A DNA stretch of 45,872 nt from Alphaproteobacteria bacterium (GCA_017642585.1 JAGCOR010000009.1:1-45872), one strand, 5' to 3'. Shown: positions 19,569 through 28,084, counted from the stretch's first letter. The notes: a model not told the origin generated them from the letters alone. Numbers and translations are program-made.

Positions 19569-19648
19569 TAACAAAAATATTGACATTTTTTAATTTTTGT
19601 GTTAACTTTTAGTCTAAACGCGTAGAAATTAAAAGGACAGATACGGCG

Positions 19649-20575
19649 ATGAAACGCAAATCGGGTTTTAGTTTGAACAGCAGACATTTCCCACAACCTG
19701 TATTGCAGGGAAAACTGATAACCGAACAAGAATTGGGTGATATTATGTATTCGCCAACTGTTCGTATGGAAAATGAAGTCAAATACCAAGAAAGCAAACA
19801 GCCAAAAAAATTCACACAAACAGATGTGGAATGTATGCTGTATGAACCGTGTTCCCGCGAACCCGGGTCTGTGTTTAATGATGATTCAAACAGAAACAAA
19901 GAATTATATTCCAGATATGTTCAAAACAATTTTACTAAATCACACCAAAAACAAATTAGAAACACGTTGATTACGCTGTTTTGTTTGTTGGAAACAGGGT
20001 TGAATTTGGGATTGTTTGTTGCAGAAGATACCAACAAATGTCAAATTGTTCGCGATATATGGAATCCTGTATCAAATGGCAATTATTTTACATATACACT
20101 GGAATGGGAATATGATGCAAACAAATGTGGTAAATTTGCGCCAAATTGGTTGTGGTATGTGAATGTTTCATTGTTGTTTATTATTGCGTGTTCATGTGTT
20201 CGTTCTTTGATTATACCGGGAATAAAAAACAGAAAATCTATGAATCACCAAAAACGCGTGATAGATGCAATGCAAGAATTAAAATTATTAGGATGTACAT
20301 ATAAATTGAACGGAAGGGCTTTTGAACATGTAATCAAGGTATGTCCTGAAATCATAGCGAATATGGCTGCAGATGAACGCGCATATTTTGATATGTTAAT
20401 GGATGGAAACATAGATGTTGTTAATAACAAACAATATCGTGATATGGCTGTTCATGTCATGGCAGGCCATTTAAGAGAACATCCAAGAGATTTACAGAAA
20501 ATAATGGATGCAATCAATGATAAAACATTGCCTGCTGAATTATTATCAGAATTCGTTCAACGTGAATATAAATAA
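19649..20575 (+). CDS. Two-TM membrane protein, tandem paralogue A
   Basis: The 308-residue protein has a cytosolic-looking N-terminus (about 1-108) and TM1 around 109-128 (LITLFCLLETGLNLGLFVA). A Cys-containing loop of about 40 residues follows, then TM2 around 170-190 (VSLLFIIACSCVRSLIIPG). The helical C-terminal domain contains CPEIIANMAADERAYFDML, MAVHVMAGHL and EHPRDLQKIMDAI. That domain is clearly homologous to the next gene product. AAAGGAC precedes the ATG by about 10 nt. The family is unknown to me. Confidence 0.75.
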   Translation: MKRKSGFSLNSRHFPQPVLQGKLITEQELGDIMYSPTVRMENEVKYQESKQPKKFTQTDVECMLYEPCSREPGSVFNDDSNRNKELYSRYVQNNFTKSHQKQIRNTLITLFCLLETGLNLGLFVAEDTNKCQIVRDIWNPVSNGNYFTYTLEWEYDANKCGKFAPNWLWYVNVSLLFIIACSCVRSLIIPGIKNRKSMNHQKRVIDAMQELKLLGCTYKLNGRAFEHVIKVCPEIIANMAADERAYFDMLMDGNIDVVNNKQYRDMAVHVMAGHLREHPRDLQKIMDAINDKTLPAELLSEFVQREYK

Positions 20576-20595
20576 GAAAACCAAGGGGTAAAGAT

Positions 20596-21510
20596 ATGAA
20601 AAAATTATTTCCAGGTGTTACAAACCAAGATATAAATAAACAAGACCAAGAAAATACTGCCAGGGCACAATTCTTTGCAACACAAGAAGAAATTGAACGC
20701 AGTATGTTCGATATAGAAGAAAGAGAAAGACAAGAACAAGCAGCTATTTTGGCCAGAAAACGTGAACAACAAGAAGCACAAGCCAAACGAGATCAAGAAA
20801 TCAACGAAGTACAAAGACGCAGAAATAATGCACATTTGTTGTATGGTAATGGAGATACTGATAAATTACCAAAACGCGGCAGAAATTTGAAATTCTGGGT
20901 GGCAGCCAATGTACAAATGAATGTGTTTTTGTTTTTGGCTTATTTAATCATTGCTGGCGAATTTTATGACAGCAGATTTTGGGGTGTTGTCAATGAAGTA
21001 TATGATCCAACCCCCAGAATAAGAACCGAAAAGGGATTGGCCGTGGATGTTGCTCGTGATAAACCTTTCTTCTATGGAAATGCCGCTTTTGTGTGCGCAT
21101 GGATGGTATTTACTGCATGTGTAGCCAACGGCAGAAGAAAAAAAGATAAAGCAACCAGACAACGTGTTAAATCCAGACATGACACCATAGATATGATGTT
21201 GGATATCAAAGACGAAAAAGCGTATGGCAGAAGAGTTCGTTTGAATGACAAATCTATGGAAAAATTAATCAATATGTGTCCAGAAATCATATCAAATATG
21301 TCAGCAGACAACCGTGTGTATTTTGATATGTTGTTAAATGGAGAAATAGAAATAGCCAATAATGAAACATTCAAAAATATGGCAATTTCTGTTATGCACG
21401 GACATTTAAGAGCGCATCCAGAAGATTTGAAGAAAGTCATGTCCACATTTGATGAAAAATCATTGGTTGAAATTTTATCATACATGTACCAACGTGGAAT
21501 AAGACGTTAA
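20596..21510 (+). CDS. Two-TM membrane protein, tandem paralogue B
   Basis: The 304-residue protein begins with a Gln/Glu/Arg-rich coiled coil (about 20-80). TM1 is at about 100-118 (VFLFLAYLIIAGEF) and TM2 at about 158-176 (FVCAWMVFTACV), with a 40-residue loop between. The C-terminal domain CPEIISNMSADNRVYFDML, MAISVMHGHL, HPEDLKKVM aligns residue for residue with paralogue A, 20 bp upstream. The N-termini are unrelated, so the conserved part is the TM pair plus C-terminal domain. AGGGG precedes the ATG. A terminator follows. Confidence 0.75.
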   Translation: MKKLFPGVTNQDINKQDQENTARAQFFATQEEIERSMFDIEERERQEQAAILARKREQQEAQAKRDQEINEVQRRRNNAHLLYGNGDTDKLPKRGRNLKFWVAANVQMNVFLFLAYLIIAGEFYDSRFWGVVNEVYDPTPRIRTEKGLAVDVARDKPFFYGNAAFVCAWMVFTACVANGRRKKDKATRQRVKSRHDTIDMMLDIKDEKAYGRRVRLNDKSMEKLINMCPEIISNMSADNRVYFDMLLNGEIEIANNETFKNMAISVMHGHLRAHPEDLKKVMSTFDEKSLVEILSYMYQRGIRR

Positions 21511-21526
21511 TGGTATCCAAATAAAC

Positions 21527-21553
21527 CAAACCGCCCGTTTGGGCGGTTTTTGT
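21527..21553 (+). terminator. Terminator after paralogue B
   Basis: Stem 21528-21536 / 21541-21549 (AAACCGCCC), loop GTTT, then TTTTGTTT. Confidence 0.85.
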
Positions 21554-21570
21554 TTCCTATATAAACCTTT

Positions 21571-21595
21571 ACAAAAAAACACCCCGAAGGGTGTT
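21571..21595 (-). terminator. Terminator of tRNA-Gly
   Basis: On the minus strand AACACCC-TTCG-GGGTGTT (21578-21595) is followed by a T run. It has an extra-stable UUCG tetraloop. Confidence 0.85.
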
Positions 21596-21601
21596 AAATT
21601 C

Positions 21602-21678
21602 TGGTGCGAGCAAAGGGGCTCGAACCCTCGACCTCAACCTTGGCAAGGTTGCGCTCTAGCCAACTGAGCTACGCTCGC
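21602..21678 (-). tRNA. tRNA-Gly(GCC)
   Basis: The 77-nt cloverleaf has a GCGAGCG/TGCTCGC acceptor (one G-U), D stem GCTC/GAGC, anticodon stem CAACC/GGTTG with loop TTGCCAA (anticodon GCC), and a TTCGAGC T loop. The CCA is encoded (21602-21604). It reads GGC and GGU codons. Confidence 0.95.
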
Positions 21679-21746
21679 ATTGCGGAATGTATTTTGACAT
21701 ACTTTTTTCCATAATGCAAGTATTTTTTATGCCTTTCTTCAAACCA

Positions 21747-23078
21747 CTATAATGTATTTTCTTTCTCGGCCTTGGCTTTGAAATTAAACAGATGGTCAAA
21801 GAAAGATTCTATCGGTTTTTCCGGGTTCTTTTTGATTGGTTTCGTAATTGCTTTTGGTTGTCCAATCGTTATTTCGGGATGGTATTTTTCCACCAATTTA
21901 TCCATATGTGGATAATGTTTCAATATCAATTTCACAACTTTAGTAGATAAATTACGGTTGTTGGCTAATATTGCCTCTGCGACCTGGCAATTTGTCGTTG
22001 AATTAAAGAAATCGGTTTTAATCAAAGCAATTACCACCGGTTCAGTTAAATATTTGAATGAGCTGCTTTTGATTTTGTTATTCAATACGTCATCAACAAC
22101 AGCGATATATGATTTTACAGATTCAAAGGGTGTTGTTAATACACCGCTGGTAAAATCTCTTACAGAACGCGGATTATGAATCAAATACGCAAAAGTATTT
22201 TCCAAATTTAAATTTGATAATTTAAAGAAATTCAAATCATGAAATGTATCTATGGCGATTGGTTGTAAATCACTTGGTATTTGTTTTACAACATTTGGGA
22301 AATAGGTTCTGATATATTGCAAAACATATTTGTTTTTTATAAAGGCTTGTTCAATAACATTTCTTGAAAAATGTGAATTTTTTGTAAACAAAGTATTTGC
22401 AGCTTTTAATACAACCGCTGGTAATTCAGTGCAATAATTTGTGAATAAATTATTTAAAGCATATATTATTTCTTCATCTGTTAATTTAATGTCGTTATTG
22501 CCCATATAATTGATAATTGCGGCCAATACTGCCACAGATTTGTTTTTTTGACGTGTTTTTTGATAATTCATAATTGAATAATTCAAAACATGTCTTGGTA
22601 TAGTTATATAAAAATCAGCCATGCGCTTTGCAAAATAATCAATAGATGTGTTTAATGTAAATTCTTTGAATGTATCATCAGACATTTTGATAAAGTTCTT
22701 TAAAAACAAATCAAAATAATCGCGGGTCATAGGATCATAATTGATTTCATTATGACGTTTGAATATTGCCCGTTGCACATCTGGATTGTTAAACCAAGTA
22801 CCAAAAACGACAGGCAACAAATCTTTGAACAATCTGTATACAGCCAAAGATTTATTAGGGTGTTTTGGTTTAACATTTGTGAATAAATATATTAATTCTT
22901 TGGATGATATATCATCGCCATAATTTTTTATGGCTTCATGGTTTTCTAAAATATAGTCCAAATGTTGTGGGGTTAAAATGCGCGCACCTTCACACATCAT
23001 AAGAGGACTATGATTATGATTATATGTTTTTTGTGTTTTTGGTTCAGGTCCTTCTGGGCGACTGTCACGAGATGTCAT
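21747..23078 (-). CDS. Uncharacterised all-helical protein, 443 aa
   Basis: No family is recognised. After a polar N-terminus (TSRDSRPEGPEPKTQKTYNH) the protein is predicted to be a continuous run of helices with regularly spaced Asn/Ile/Leu, consistent with a HEAT- or TPR-like solenoid, and it ends in a basic tail. There is no signal peptide or TM segment. An ATG at 23114 is in frame, but AAAGGA lies 8 nt before the ATG at 23078, which I take as the start. It is divergent from the RelA/SpoT-like gene with about 127 bp between. Confidence 0.65.
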   Translation of the reverse strand: MTSRDSRPEGPEPKTQKTYNHNHSPLMMCEGARILTPQHLDYILENHEAIKNYGDDISSKELIYLFTNVKPKHPNKSLAVYRLFKDLLPVVFGTWFNNPDVQRAIFKRHNEINYDPMTRDYFDLFLKNFIKMSDDTFKEFTLNTSIDYFAKRMADFYITIPRHVLNYSIMNYQKTRQKNKSVAVLAAIINYMGNNDIKLTDEEIIYALNNLFTNYCTELPAVVLKAANTLFTKNSHFSRNVIEQAFIKNKYVLQYIRTYFPNVVKQIPSDLQPIAIDTFHDLNFFKLSNLNLENTFAYLIHNPRSVRDFTSGVLTTPFESVKSYIAVVDDVLNNKIKSSSFKYLTEPVVIALIKTDFFNSTTNCQVAEAILANNRNLSTKVVKLILKHYPHMDKLVEKYHPEITIGQPKAITKPIKKNPEKPIESFFDHLFNFKAKAEKENTL

Positions 23079-23205
23079 GAAATATCCTTTGTTTTGTTGA
23101 ATAAACTGTAACACGAACTTTTGATTTTGTCAACACAAAGGAAAATATTAAAGTTGCGTGTTGAAAAATTTAGTATATCATAGGGTTAAGCTCAGAAAGG
23201 AATCT

Positions 23206-24603
23206 ATGATGAACGATACAAAACAGGATGTTTTGGAACTTGTAAAATCAAACGAAGAAAAATGTTTAAGTGTTATCAAAAATGCCCAAGAATCAGGGCG
23301 TATAGATATGGTAACGCGTGAATATTTGGAAAGATTATATTCAAATTCTATGGATTCTTTTCGCAAGGTGTTTTTATACATCGGTAAATGTTTTGGTGCG
23401 CCAAAAGCATCTGTGCGTGCATATAATTACGAAACAGATTCTATTATAAACAAAGCAATCACGATTTCAGAGATAAATCCATTATCACCATATTTGGTTA
23501 ATCATAGATTGGATACAGACCCCATGCGTAATCAATTTTTTATGACCGATAACGGCCATAAAATTGATACAGCGGTATCTTCTATCGTTACAGTTATTGT
23601 TGGTGCACAAAAGCATGTAAATCGCGCTATCGATAAAATAACAAATAAATACTATCCAAAATACACAGATGAAGTTTGTGATGCTGTTTACAAGATAATT
23701 GCAGATACGGGACGTGTTGCGTCTGCGGTTGCAGTTTGTGAAAAAATTCGTGAATTATTTGCAAAAACATTTATATCGGATGCTTCTGTGGCGGTGTTGG
23801 GAATTATCGGTACAGAACACAGACAAATTGCTGCAGATTTGGTGCGTGAATTGGATAAAATCAGACCACCATACAAACGATTAAGAGATGTGTGGCGTAT
23901 AAAATGTTTGTTCGATTTGGTTCCCCAGGCGCGCACTTTTATCAGCCGTATTTGCGATACATGGCCTGATAATATTTTAGAGGTTCGTGATAAATTCTTT
24001 GATGTATTAAATCCGCGTGGTTATCGTGATGCTAAATTGATATTGAACATAGGCGATAAAGATAAAATTATTCCAATGGAAATTATCTGCCAAGTGCGAA
24101 CATTTTTTGAATTTGAACATAAAACACACAATGCTTATGAAAAATCCAGAAAAAGTGCAACTACTTTGACCAAGATAGAAGAACAAACCGAATTAATACA
24201 CACCCAAGGTGTTAAAAAATACAATAAAATGATAAATTATTGTGTTGCAGATTTGTTCGACAGAATAGGTTGGAATATTTTATACAGTTCTGGTAATGAA
24301 GATATGTTATTCGAAGGGTTCCCACGCCTGTCTGACATTTATTATCCGCAAAAGGTGGTTGATGACATATTAAAGAAAGTCGATAATGCGGTGAATAACG
24401 AAGTGTTCTTTGTAGAAAACGCACCTTTGAAATTGAACAAAGACCAAGAAATTCGTATTTTCAGATGGATGGCGCGATTTATTTTAATATCTGCAATGCC
24501 TTTTATTGGTGATATGTCAGAATGTTTTGATGATACAATGTCCGGAAAATTCTTCTCGTTTATAATGAACGAATTACAACGTTATTATAAAAACGCAGAA
24601 TAA
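23206..24603 (+). CDS. Divergent RelA/SpoT-like (nucleotidyltransferase-fold) domain protein
   Basis: The 465-residue protein has no HD hydrolase domain and no TGS/ACT domains. Residues about 215-318 resemble the RelA/SpoT synthetase core: RLRDVWRIKCLF (Asp228, the position of the synthetase D-x-x-G-x-R), then NPRGYRDAKLIL (272-280), then MEIICQVRTF (Glu292, Gln296, Arg298) and FEFEHKTHNAYEKSRK (His305, His308). The G-loop is poorly conserved (DVWRIK for D-I-x-G-I-R). Alarmone synthesis is therefore uncertain; other uses of the fold include toxic synthetases. The flanking helical regions are unique. AAAGGA supports the start at ATG 23206 (or 23209). Confidence 0.5.
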   Translation: MMNDTKQDVLELVKSNEEKCLSVIKNAQESGRIDMVTREYLERLYSNSMDSFRKVFLYIGKCFGAPKASVRAYNYETDSIINKAITISEINPLSPYLVNHRLDTDPMRNQFFMTDNGHKIDTAVSSIVTVIVGAQKHVNRAIDKITNKYYPKYTDEVCDAVYKIIADTGRVASAVAVCEKIRELFAKTFISDASVAVLGIIGTEHRQIAADLVRELDKIRPPYKRLRDVWRIKCLFDLVPQARTFISRICDTWPDNILEVRDKFFDVLNPRGYRDAKLILNIGDKDKIIPMEIICQVRTFFEFEHKTHNAYEKSRKSATTLTKIEEQTELIHTQGVKKYNKMINYCVADLFDRIGWNILYSSGNEDMLFEGFPRLSDIYYPQKVVDDILKKVDNAVNNEVFFVENAPLKLNKDQEIRIFRWMARFILISAMPFIGDMSECFDDTMSGKFFSFIMNELQRYYKNAE

Positions 24604-24640
24604 TTATATTGTTTGGGAATAATATCAAATTGTTATTTGC

Positions 24641-24670
24641 TTGCTTTAAGACCCCATTTTGATGTACAAT
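24641..24670 (+). promoter_or_regulatory. Promoter of the cold-shock gene
   Basis: TTGCTT (24641-24646), 18-nt spacer, TACAAT (24665-24670). It predicts an mRNA leader of about 58 nt, longer than most in this window, as is common for cspA-type genes. Confidence 0.5.
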
Positions 24671-24734
24671 ATGGGTAAGGTTATTGATGGTATATGCAAT
24701 AGCCGTAACAAAGTATATTAGAAAGGATTTTGTC

Positions 24735-25079
24735 ATGCGTCAGGGAAAGGTTAAATGGTACAACGGTAAAAAATGTTTTGGATTTATTACACCAGATACT
24801 CCAAATGAAAATGGAAACACAGATGATGTATTTGTTCATTCCAGTGCATTAAAGGCAGCAGATATTCGTTTCTTGAATGAAAACGATATCGTTGAATTCG
24901 AAGAAGAAGTTCGTAACGATAAATTATCTGTTACAACATTAAAATTGATTCAACGTGATGAAGAATCTGCCAGAAGATTTCATGAACGTCGTGCAGAACG
25001 CCGTCGTGCAATAGAAGACAGAAAAAATCGTGAAGAACACAAAGAAAAACGTTCTGGATTTGCTTTCTGGAAAAAATAA
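24735..25079 (+). CDS. Cold-shock domain protein with basic C-terminal tail
   Basis: The 114-residue protein has an N-terminal OB-fold cold-shock domain (about 1-70). RNP1 reads KCFGFITP (usual KGFGFI; Cys replaces Gly) and RNP2 is DVFVHSSAL. It binds single-stranded RNA or DNA, presumably as an RNA chaperone. A 45-residue Arg/Glu/Lys-rich helix follows (ESARRFHERRAERRRAIEDR). An upstream in-frame ATG (24684) has no ribosome-binding site, whereas GAAAGGA precedes 24735 (MRQGKVKWY, the canonical start). Confidence 0.9.
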   Translation: MRQGKVKWYNGKKCFGFITPDTPNENGNTDDVFVHSSALKAADIRFLNENDIVEFEEEVRNDKLSVTTLKLIQRDEESARRFHERRAERRRAIEDRKNREEHKEKRSGFAFWKK

Positions 25080-25093
25080 TAAAAACATATAAC

Positions 25094-25121
25094 AAAAAAC
25101 CGCCAAATCGGCGGTTTTTTA
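25094..25121. terminator. Bidirectional terminator between csp and xerC
   Basis: Stem 25098-25104 / 25110-25116 (AACCGCC), loop AAATC, with A and T runs. It is identical in stem and loop to the one at 9198-9216. Confidence 0.85.
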
Positions 25122-26033
25122 TTATTCGTCAGCCATAGGATGTGCGTGTTTATATACATCCATTATATCTGTCATATTTATCTTGGTATATAATTGTGTA
25201 GTGGACAGCGAAGAATGTCCCAATAATTCTTGGATACTGCGCAAATCTGCACCGCCGGCCAACAACGCAGTTGCGAAAGTATGGCGCAGGGCATGTGGCG
25301 TTACATAATCTGGTAATTGTAAATAATGACGTAAATTTTCAATAACTTTTTCCGCCATACGTGGCGACATAGGCAAACCACGAACACTGCGAAATACACA
25401 ATCGTTTATGTCATTACCACATGGGCGAATTTTTATGTATTTATCCAAAGCGGTATACACCGCAGGCAAGACCGGAATAATGCGTTCTTTGTTGCCTTTG
25501 CCCACAATATGCAAAGATTCTGGATGATTTATAATATCTTGATTTTTAATGTTCAGCGCTTCTGAAATACGCAGGCCACAACCGAATATTAACACAACCA
25601 AAGCCCAATCGCGTGCCGCAATCCATGGCTCTTGACTGTCAATCACACGGATTGCATCATGCATATCAGATATATCAGTTGTTTCAATTGCTTTCGATAA
25701 TTTGCGCGGAATCTTTGGTGAAGATATTAAACCAATCGCATCATTTGGAATATTTTTATGCTTCGCCAAATATTTATAGAAACTGCGTAAAGAAGATAGG
25801 GCACGTGCCGTAGATTTTGCAGATAAATTACGCTTTGCACGATCCGATAACCATGAACGAAATACCAAAGTATCTGCATCTTTTATATCATTGATAGTTG
25901 CAGGTGTGCTATTAAATCTTGTAAAAAAGTTCAAGAAATCGGCAATATCTGTGTCATACGCAGTAACAGTATTTTGCGAATACTGTTTTGTATTCAACAA
26001 GAAATCTGCAAAATCAGCGACATATTCGTTCAT
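25122..26033 (-). CDS. xerC: Tyrosine recombinase XerC/XerD
   Basis: The 303-residue site-specific recombinase carries the complete catalytic set: Arg154 (GCGLRISEAL), Lys179 (GKGNKER), His247 and Arg250 (HALRH), His273 (LGHSS) and nucleophile Tyr282 (LYTK). The N-terminal SAM-like DNA-binding domain spans about 1-95. Such enzymes resolve chromosome dimers at dif. The HAHP ending and operon position favour XerC over XerD, but sequence alone does not settle it. It begins 2 nt after the SIMPL gene stop. No integron or phage genes are nearby, so a housekeeping role is likely. Confidence 0.9.
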   Translation of the reverse strand: MNEYVADFADFLLNTKQYSQNTVTAYDTDIADFLNFFTRFNSTPATINDIKDADTLVFRSWLSDRAKRNLSAKSTARALSSLRSFYKYLAKHKNIPNDAIGLISSPKIPRKLSKAIETTDISDMHDAIRVIDSQEPWIAARDWALVVLIFGCGLRISEALNIKNQDIINHPESLHIVGKGNKERIIPVLPAVYTALDKYIKIRPCGNDINDCVFRSVRGLPMSPRMAEKVIENLRHYLQLPDYVTPHALRHTFATALLAGGADLRSIQELLGHSSLSTTQLYTKINMTDIMDVYKHAHPMADE

Positions 26034-26035
26034 TT

Positions 26036-26770
26036 TTACCTTATTTCAAATACAGCAGAAACATGGACTGTTATTTCTGTATCTTTGCTGACCAAACTGC
26101 CACCTGTATTGATAGATTCTGCCATGTCCATAGATTTTGCGGCCATTAAACGATAATTTGCATATGGACGTTCAACATTTGAAACATTCCCATACGATAC
26201 AGATAATAATTTGCCGGCCTTTCTGTTATCACCAGCAGCCAAAGCATCTGCGCGCACTCTGGCATTTTCCAGGGCAGTGCTTAAACATTTTTCCATAATT
26301 GGTTTTAATGTTTCAGAACTGGTGAACATACGCAAATTTTCAGTATAAACATTTGGTTGACCCGCAAAATTATTCAAAATTGTTTCGATTTTATTCATAT
26401 TATCAGCAGAAACTTCAACCGCGATGCGTGTTTCAAAACCAACATTTTCAGATTTTTGCAACTGACGATTCCATTCGGTTTTTTCATAGGAATTAAATTC
26501 AGTTGTTTGCATTTTTACATCTTGTTTTTTCAAAAAATCAGTAATCTGCGCCATTTTATCGGTGGCTTGTTTCATAGATGTTACCGCGCTTTTGTCCAAT
26601 GTTGTTACGCGCAAAGTAATTGCAATTCTGTCTTTTGGGGCAGATGTCAAACATTCGCCGGAAACACTGATAGTTCTTACGTCTGTTGGCATTTTCATTG
26701 CATCGAAAGCCAAACTCATTACCGCACCAGCACCTATGACTGACGCAACCCAAATAAATGTTTTTTTCAT
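26036..26770 (-). CDS. SIMPL (DUF541) domain periplasmic protein
   Basis: The 244-residue protein has an N-terminal signal or anchor (FIWVASVIGAGAVMSLAFDAM). It is followed by the SIMPL pattern: ISVSGECLTSAPKDRIAITLRVTTLDKSA, then SFNSYEKTEWN-like strands, then NARVRADALAAGDNRKAGKLLSVSYG, the family's hallmark. The family includes E. coli YggE, linked to oxidative-stress tolerance; the molecular role is unclear. GGGAGA precedes the ATG. It lies in the trpS - small ORF - SIMPL - xerC operon. Confidence 0.85.
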   Translation of the reverse strand: MKKTFIWVASVIGAGAVMSLAFDAMKMPTDVRTISVSGECLTSAPKDRIAITLRVTTLDKSAVTSMKQATDKMAQITDFLKKQDVKMQTTEFNSYEKTEWNRQLQKSENVGFETRIAVEVSADNMNKIETILNNFAGQPNVYTENLRMFTSSETLKPIMEKCLSTALENARVRADALAAGDNRKAGKLLSVSYGNVSNVERPYANYRLMAAKSMDMAESINTGGSLVSKDTEITVHVSAVFEIR

Positions 26771-26797
26771 GATATCTCTCCCTCTTGTTTATGTTTT

Positions 26798-26977
26798 TTA
26801 TTTTATTTTTAAACTGGATGCAGGCATTGTGAATACATTTAATATCTTTTCGCCAATCCCAGAAGTTGCATTGAACAGTTTATCTAATAATTCTGTGTTA
26901 TCTAAATCCCCAGACATCAGGTACAATATGCCAAACACACACGCAATTATAAAAATCAAGATAAACAAAGTTCGCAT
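26798..26977 (-). CDS. Small single-TM protein, 59 aa, downstream of trpS
   Basis: The ORF is MRTLFILIFIIACVFGILYL, then a polar amphipathic tail. It is too short for a 60-residue cutoff. Its ATG begins one base after the trpS stop (TAA-A-ATG), preceded by GGGAT, and it ends 27 bp before the SIMPL gene, so it is placed like a coupled operon member. One TM segment (about 3-20) with a short outside or inside tail suggests an inner-membrane small protein. No homologue is known to me. Confidence 0.6.
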   Translation of the reverse strand: MRTLFILIFIIACVFGILYLMSGDLDNTELLDKLFNATSGIGEKILNVFTMPASSLKIK

Positions 26978-26978
26978 T

Positions 26979-27971
26979 TTATCCCAACATTACTTTTTTA
27001 ACACGTTGAATAGTTTTGTTTGCCACCACAGAGGCCTGTTCGGCGCCTTTCTGTAATATGGTATCAATTTCTGCCTTGTTATTCATCAAATATTCATATT
27101 TTTCACGTGCCTGTGCCAATGATGAATTTATCTTTTCATACAAAATAGTTTTTGCAGTTCCATATCCCATACCGCCAGCCAAAAACATTTTTCTAAATTC
27201 GGCTGTTTCTGCTTCATTTGCAAAATGTTTATACAATTGGAATATAGTTGATTCATCTGGATCCTTTGGTTCTTCAGGTGTTTTAGAATCTGTGATAATT
27301 CGCATAATTTTTTTCTTTAATTCATTTTCAGGTGCAAACAGGGGGATCGTGTTATCGTAAGATTTGCTCATTTTACGTCCGTCCAAACCCGGAATAATAC
27401 CGTTATCTTCGCCAATCACTGGTTCTGGCATTTTGAATATTTCGCCATAAGTATTGTTAAAATATCCCGCAATATCGCGTGCAAATTCTACATGTTGTTT
27501 TTGATCCGCACCAACCGGAACAATATCAGAATTATACAACAAAATATCCGCAGCCATTAACACAGGATATGTGTATAAACCCATATTAACACCGCTGTCG
27601 ATATCAATTCCTGATTCTGTATTTTTTTCAACAATCGCTTTGTAAGAATGTGCGCGGTTCATCAAACCCTTTGGCGTAACGTTCATCAACAAATTAGATA
27701 ATTGATATACCGCATTAACATCAGATTGGCGGAACAAAATCGCATTGTCTAAATTCAAACCCAAAGCAATCAACATCCCCGCAATTTCATAAGAATATTG
27801 GCGAATCTTAGATGCGTCTTTGATTAAATTCAATGCGTGCAAATCAGCAATAAAAACAAAGGTTTTGTTTGTTTCAGCACATTTTATCAAAGATTTTAAT
27901 GCACCAATATAATTTCCCAAATGGGGTGTGCCTGTTGGTTTTATTCCTGTTAAAACGATTTTGTTATCCAT
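26979..27971 (-). CDS. trpS: Tryptophanyl-tRNA synthetase
   Basis: The 330-residue class I aminoacyl-tRNA synthetase has the HIGH-type motif TGTPHLGNYIGAL, the second signature KMSKS (GLDGRKMSKSYDN) and the Trp-binding motif GADQKQHVEFARDIA. Length is as in bacteria. Two adjacent ATGs exist (27974 and 27971); spacing from AAAGGA favours the second. It heads a leftward operon with a small ORF, a SIMPL gene and xerC. Confidence 0.97.
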   Translation of the reverse strand: MDNKIVLTGIKPTGTPHLGNYIGALKSLIKCAETNKTFVFIADLHALNLIKDASKIRQYSYEIAGMLIALGLNLDNAILFRQSDVNAVYQLSNLLMNVTPKGLMNRAHSYKAIVEKNTESGIDIDSGVNMGLYTYPVLMAADILLYNSDIVPVGADQKQHVEFARDIAGYFNNTYGEIFKMPEPVIGEDNGIIPGLDGRKMSKSYDNTIPLFAPENELKKKIMRIITDSKTPEEPKDPDESTIFQLYKHFANEAETAEFRKMFLAGGMGYGTAKTILYEKINSSLAQAREKYEYLMNNKAEIDTILQKGAEQASVVANKTIQRVKKVMLG

Positions 27972-28036
27972 CATAAATCCTTTTTAATTTATATAAATTT
28001 TATCATGAAAATATCAAAAAAGCAATCCCCAGACAA

Positions 28037-28062
28037 AGAAAAAACCCACATGACGTGGGCTT
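28037..28062 (-). terminator. Terminator of rpsD
   Basis: Minus strand AGCCCAC-GTCA-TGTGGGTT (stem 28045-28049 / 28055-28059 plus flanking pairs) followed by a T run, 20 bp past the rpsD stop. Confidence 0.8.
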
Positions 28063-28084
28063 TTTCGATTGAAAGTTCCATTCT

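Noticed and set aside
21602-21678. Alternative assignment of the tRNA as Ala(GGC)
   Set aside because: The plus strand shows TTGGCAA, but the tRNA is on the minus strand, where the loop reads TTGCCAA, anticodon GCC (Gly). The acceptor also lacks the G3-U70 Ala identity pair.
22000-23080. Relation between the 443-aa and 636-aa helical proteins
   Set aside because: Both look like helical solenoids, but no shared motif beyond general helix patterns could be seen by eye.
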